This document shows positions 6,370 to 7,635 of a stretch of 7,635 nucleotides of DNA, one piece after another. The DNA lies in assembly GCA_002353935.1 (NCBI GenBank), contig DEKP01000002.1:211-7845 (forward strand). Reading direction: 5' to 3'. Made by a program: the position numbers and the translations under genes. This stretch comes from Ruminococcaceae bacterium UBA2719. GTDB taxonomy: Bacteria; Bacillota; Clostridia; Oscillospirales; Acutalibacteraceae. The notes beneath the pieces are model-generated. The model searched no databases, was not told the DNA's origin, and saw only the letters and a list, made by a program, of their open reading frames with translations. The first letter of the stretch is position 1, and each line of letters begins with the position of its first letter.

Positions 6370-6378
6370 ATTATATCA
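6370..6378 (-). promoter_or_regulatory. Possible extended -10 of the DUF308 gene
   Basis: Minus strand TGATATAAT (6378-6370) is a perfect extended -10, but there is no good -35 at 16-18 bases. The predicted start, near 6363, would fall inside the ribosome binding site. Either the mRNA is nearly leaderless from here or the match is chance and the gene is read from the hydrolase promoter. Confidence 0.3.
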
Positions 6379-6447
6379 TAACAAGAAGTTTTAACTCTCG
6401 CAATTAGGTCCCCTGTTTTTATAAATTTATATAATATTTAAGTTATC

Positions 6448-7239
6448 TTATTCATCAAAAAAAGTTTTTAACCTTTCTAAAAAATCAGGAGCTTCATCAT
6501 ACACCGCATGACCAAAATCATCGTAAACATACAACTGAGCCTTTGTTTGTTTTGCAGTAAAAACAAATTCATCTGCGCTGAAAATTTTGTCTTTTTTTGT
6601 TCCGGCAACAAAGACCGGACAGGTTATTCGGTTAAGCTTTTTGCAAACATCAAAGCTCCTACAGCCTTCTGCGAGGATAACAAATCTGTTTATATCCTCC
6701 TTCGTCGCACCACTCATAAGCTGCATTATAATATTGCCGAACTTTTCGCAAAATTCATCCGAATATACAGCCTCACAAATGCTCTTGTTCAAATCGTATT
6801 CATTTCCCTTTTTCGCAACTTTTATCCAATTCTCAATAATTCGTGAGTTTTCCTCTGTTATTTTTGAGACAGTTGAGCACAGACCAAGCTTACAGACAAG
6901 CTCAGGGCGGCTTATCGCAATACATTGAGCAATCATTCCGCCTTGCGAAACTCCGAAAAGATAGGCGTCTTTGATACCGAGAGCATCAAAGACTTTGGCT
7001 GTATCGTCAGCCATATCCTGTATTGTATATCCCTCGGGGCAAACAGTGCGGCGGTCAAAAACATACACCGTGTAGTCATCCTTCATAAGAGAGTACGCCG
7101 AAGCTATGCTTTTAGCAGAGCCCATAACACTCTTAACGCCGAGTCCGGGAAGAACAACCATTCTTTTATCCCCTGTACCAAATTTAAAATACCTCATTTC
7201 AAATCCGGCAGTTATTACTTTTTCTGTTTTTATGGACAT
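6448..7239 (-). CDS. Alpha/beta hydrolase fold protein
   Basis: A 263-residue cytoplasmic hydrolase of normal length for the fold. Visible elements are the oxyanion-side loop VVLPGLG (28-34), the strand and turn VYVFDRR (58-64), the nucleophile elbow GVSQGG (96-101, Ser98), a likely acid in GTKKDK (213-218, Asp217) and the catalytic His in FGHAVYDE (242-249, His244). The triad is complete, so an active serine hydrolase is expected. The substrate cannot be read from sequence; an ester, lactone or acyl bond is possible. No signal peptide is seen. The start at 7239 is preferred because GAGG (7252-7249) is 9 bases upstream. An ATG at 7245 would leave only 3 bases, and a TTG at 7248 none. A strong promoter lies at 7272-7300. 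The gene may be cotranscribed with the DUF308 gene. Confidence 0.92.
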   Translation of the reverse strand: MSIKTEKVITAGFEMRYFKFGTGDKRMVVLPGLGVKSVMGSAKSIASAYSLMKDDYTVYVFDRRTVCPEGYTIQDMADDTAKVFDALGIKDAYLFGVSQGGMIAQCIAISRPELVCKLGLCSTVSKITEENSRIIENWIKVAKKGNEYDLNKSICEAVYSDEFCEKFGNIIMQLMSGATKEDINRFVILAEGCRSFDVCKKLNRITCPVFVAGTKKDKIFSADEFVFTAKQTKAQLYVYDDFGHAVYDEAPDFLERLKTFFDE

Positions 7240-7271
7240 AGTCATCAACCTCGTTTTGCAACGTTGATTTT

Positions 7272-7300
7272 ATTATACTTTTTACTTTTAAATATGTCTA
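7272..7300 (-). promoter_or_regulatory. Promoter of the hydrolase gene
   Basis: Minus strand TAGACA (7300-7295, 5 of 6), 17 bases, perfect TATAAT (7277-7272). The start near 7265 falls in the palindrome CAACGTTG (7259-7266), which could act as an operator. Leader length is about 25 bases. Confidence 0.82.
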
Positions 7301-7322
7301 CTTTTATTATATTATTTTTCCG

Positions 7323-7380
7323 TTTTTCAGTCTTAAGGCATCAGTCAAGTTAGAAAATCCTGTCTAAAAGAACTGAAAAA
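7323..7380. repeat. 9-bp inverted repeat upstream of the hydrolase promoter
   Basis: TTTTTCAGT (7323-7331) is matched exactly by ACTGAAAAA (7372-7380) across 40 bases. The left arm is part of a 14-base string, CGTTTTTCAGTCTT, also found at 5769-5782. The composition is simple, so chance is plausible. Nothing else is seen in 7301-7415. Confidence 0.35.
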
Positions 7381-7415
7381 TTAAGACTTAAAACTTAAAA
7401 ATTAATAATACAAAG

Positions 7416-7460
7416 CAAAAATAGTAGCCTGTGGTATCAAAAGATTCCACAGGCTACTAT
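7416..7460 (-). terminator. Perfect 14-bp hairpin with minus-strand T tract
   Basis: ATAGTAGCCTGTGG (7421-7434) pairs without a mismatch with CCACAGGCTACTAT (7447-7460). The 12-base loop can itself add ATC/GAT around AAAA. On the minus strand the stem runs into TTTTT then G, the form of an intrinsic terminator, presumably for a transcript entering from beyond the right edge. On the plus strand GC-rich sequence follows instead. Confidence 0.8.
7417..7438 (+). repeat. Direct repeat, copy 1
   Basis: These 22 bases, from AAAA through ATAGTAGCCTGTGGTATC, recur exactly at 7614-7635, a period of 197 bases. They form the left half of the terminator-like hairpin. Confidence 0.95.
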
Positions 7461-7611
7461 GGCGCGCTGGAAGGGACGATGTATTTTCTTCGAAAATTCC
7501 TCCGTCCTCGCAGCATAGCTGCTTCGGACATCAAGCCTAAAAATGTGCCCCCCGGCACATTTTCTTTACGGCTCTACCCTCTCAGGGTTCGAGTCCCTCC
7601 CTGCTTGCATT
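7461..7611. repeat. Palindrome-rich structured element between the direct repeats
   Basis: The outer arms GCTGGAAGGGAC (7466-7477) and GTCCCTCCCTGC (7593-7604) pair at 11 of 12 positions (one wobble if read as minus-strand RNA). Inside are four local hairpins: ATTTTC/GAAAAT (7483-7497); TCCG/CGGA with GCAGC/GCTGC inside (7501-7528); a perfect 10-bp stem AAAATGTGCC/GGCACATTTT around CCCC (7540-7563); and ACCCT/AGGGT (7576-7588). Near the right end AGGG-TTCGAGT-CCCT (7584-7598) imitates a tRNA T-arm. It is clearly more GC-rich than its surroundings. I do not recognise the family; a MITE-like element, one unit of a tandem array, or a structured RNA are all possible. Confidence 0.7.
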
Positions 7612-7613
7612 AA

Positions 7614-7635
7614 AAAAATAGTAGCCTGTGGTATC
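7614..7635 (+). repeat. Direct repeat, copy 2, cut by the window edge
   Basis: An exact copy of 7417-7438, preceded by a longer A run (7612-7618), which on the minus strand would be a seven-T tract after a second hairpin. The right half of that hairpin is outside the window, so it is predicted rather than seen. Confidence 0.92.

Noticed and set aside
7570..7600. T-box-like motif on the minus strand (AGGGTAGAGCCG resembles AGGGTGGNACCG)
   Set aside because: The match is partial. There is no Stem I or specifier loop, and the sequence leads into a terminator followed by no aminoacyl-tRNA synthetase or amino acid gene.
7571..7608. A complete tRNA gene
   Set aside because: Only the T-arm is present; no D-arm, anticodon arm or matching acceptor 5' strand can be found.
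7431..7613. 60-codon plus-strand open frame across the repeat
   Set aside because: It has no ribosome binding site, and its sequence is dictated by the nested palindromes. Its start lies inside the perfect hairpin.
7417..7635. CRISPR array
   Set aside because: Only two copies of a 22-base repeat are seen, 197 bases apart, and the intervening DNA is itself palindromic rather than spacer-like.

Overview
The window looks like an ordinary chromosomal stretch of a low-GC Gram-positive anaerobe, most likely class Clostridia. The reasons are AT-rich intergenic DNA, consensus sigma-A type promoters (TTGACA, 17 bases, TATAAT), strong AGGAGG-like ribosome binding sites, hairpin/T-tract terminators, and a ThiT-type thiamine transporter behind a TPP riboswitch. 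A finer placement cannot be supported from the sequence alone.

Left part (1-1202, all minus strand). The 5' two thirds of a CAT-anticodon tRNA is cut by the left edge and is driven by a perfect consensus promoter about 70 bases upstream. Next come a small DUF3006-type protein (303-557) with its own promoter, a clear intrinsic terminator (673-705), and a small two-helix membrane protein of unknown function (721-1122) with its own promoter.

Centre left (1347-3113, minus strand). This is a thiamine salvage unit: promoter, TPP riboswitch, intrinsic terminator, thiT (thiamine-binding membrane subunit of an ECF transporter), then thiN (thiamine diphosphokinase) four bases later. ThiT imports thiamine, ThiN turns it into TPP, and TPP closes the unit by transcription attenuation. 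ThiT carries an unusual C-terminal extension with two further predicted helices.

Centre right (3223-5833, plus strand). A divergent promoter drives a two-gene unit: a polytopic flippase-like protein of the LPG-synthase transmembrane/UPF0104 family, and a GT4-type glycosyltransferase one base after it. Together they suggest synthesis or export of an envelope glycolipid. The unit ends at a bidirectional hairpin shared with the convergent gene.

Right part (5802-7635). On the minus strand are a DUF308/HdeD-like membrane protein and an alpha/beta hydrolase with a near-consensus promoter. The last 220 bases hold the most unusual item: a palindrome-rich, non-coding repeat. It has a perfect 14-bp hairpin whose first 22 bases recur 197 bases later at the window edge. 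Between the copies lies a block with a 12-base closing inverted repeat enclosing four local hairpins and a tRNA T-arm look-alike. It may be one unit of a tandem array, a MITE-like element or a structured RNA.
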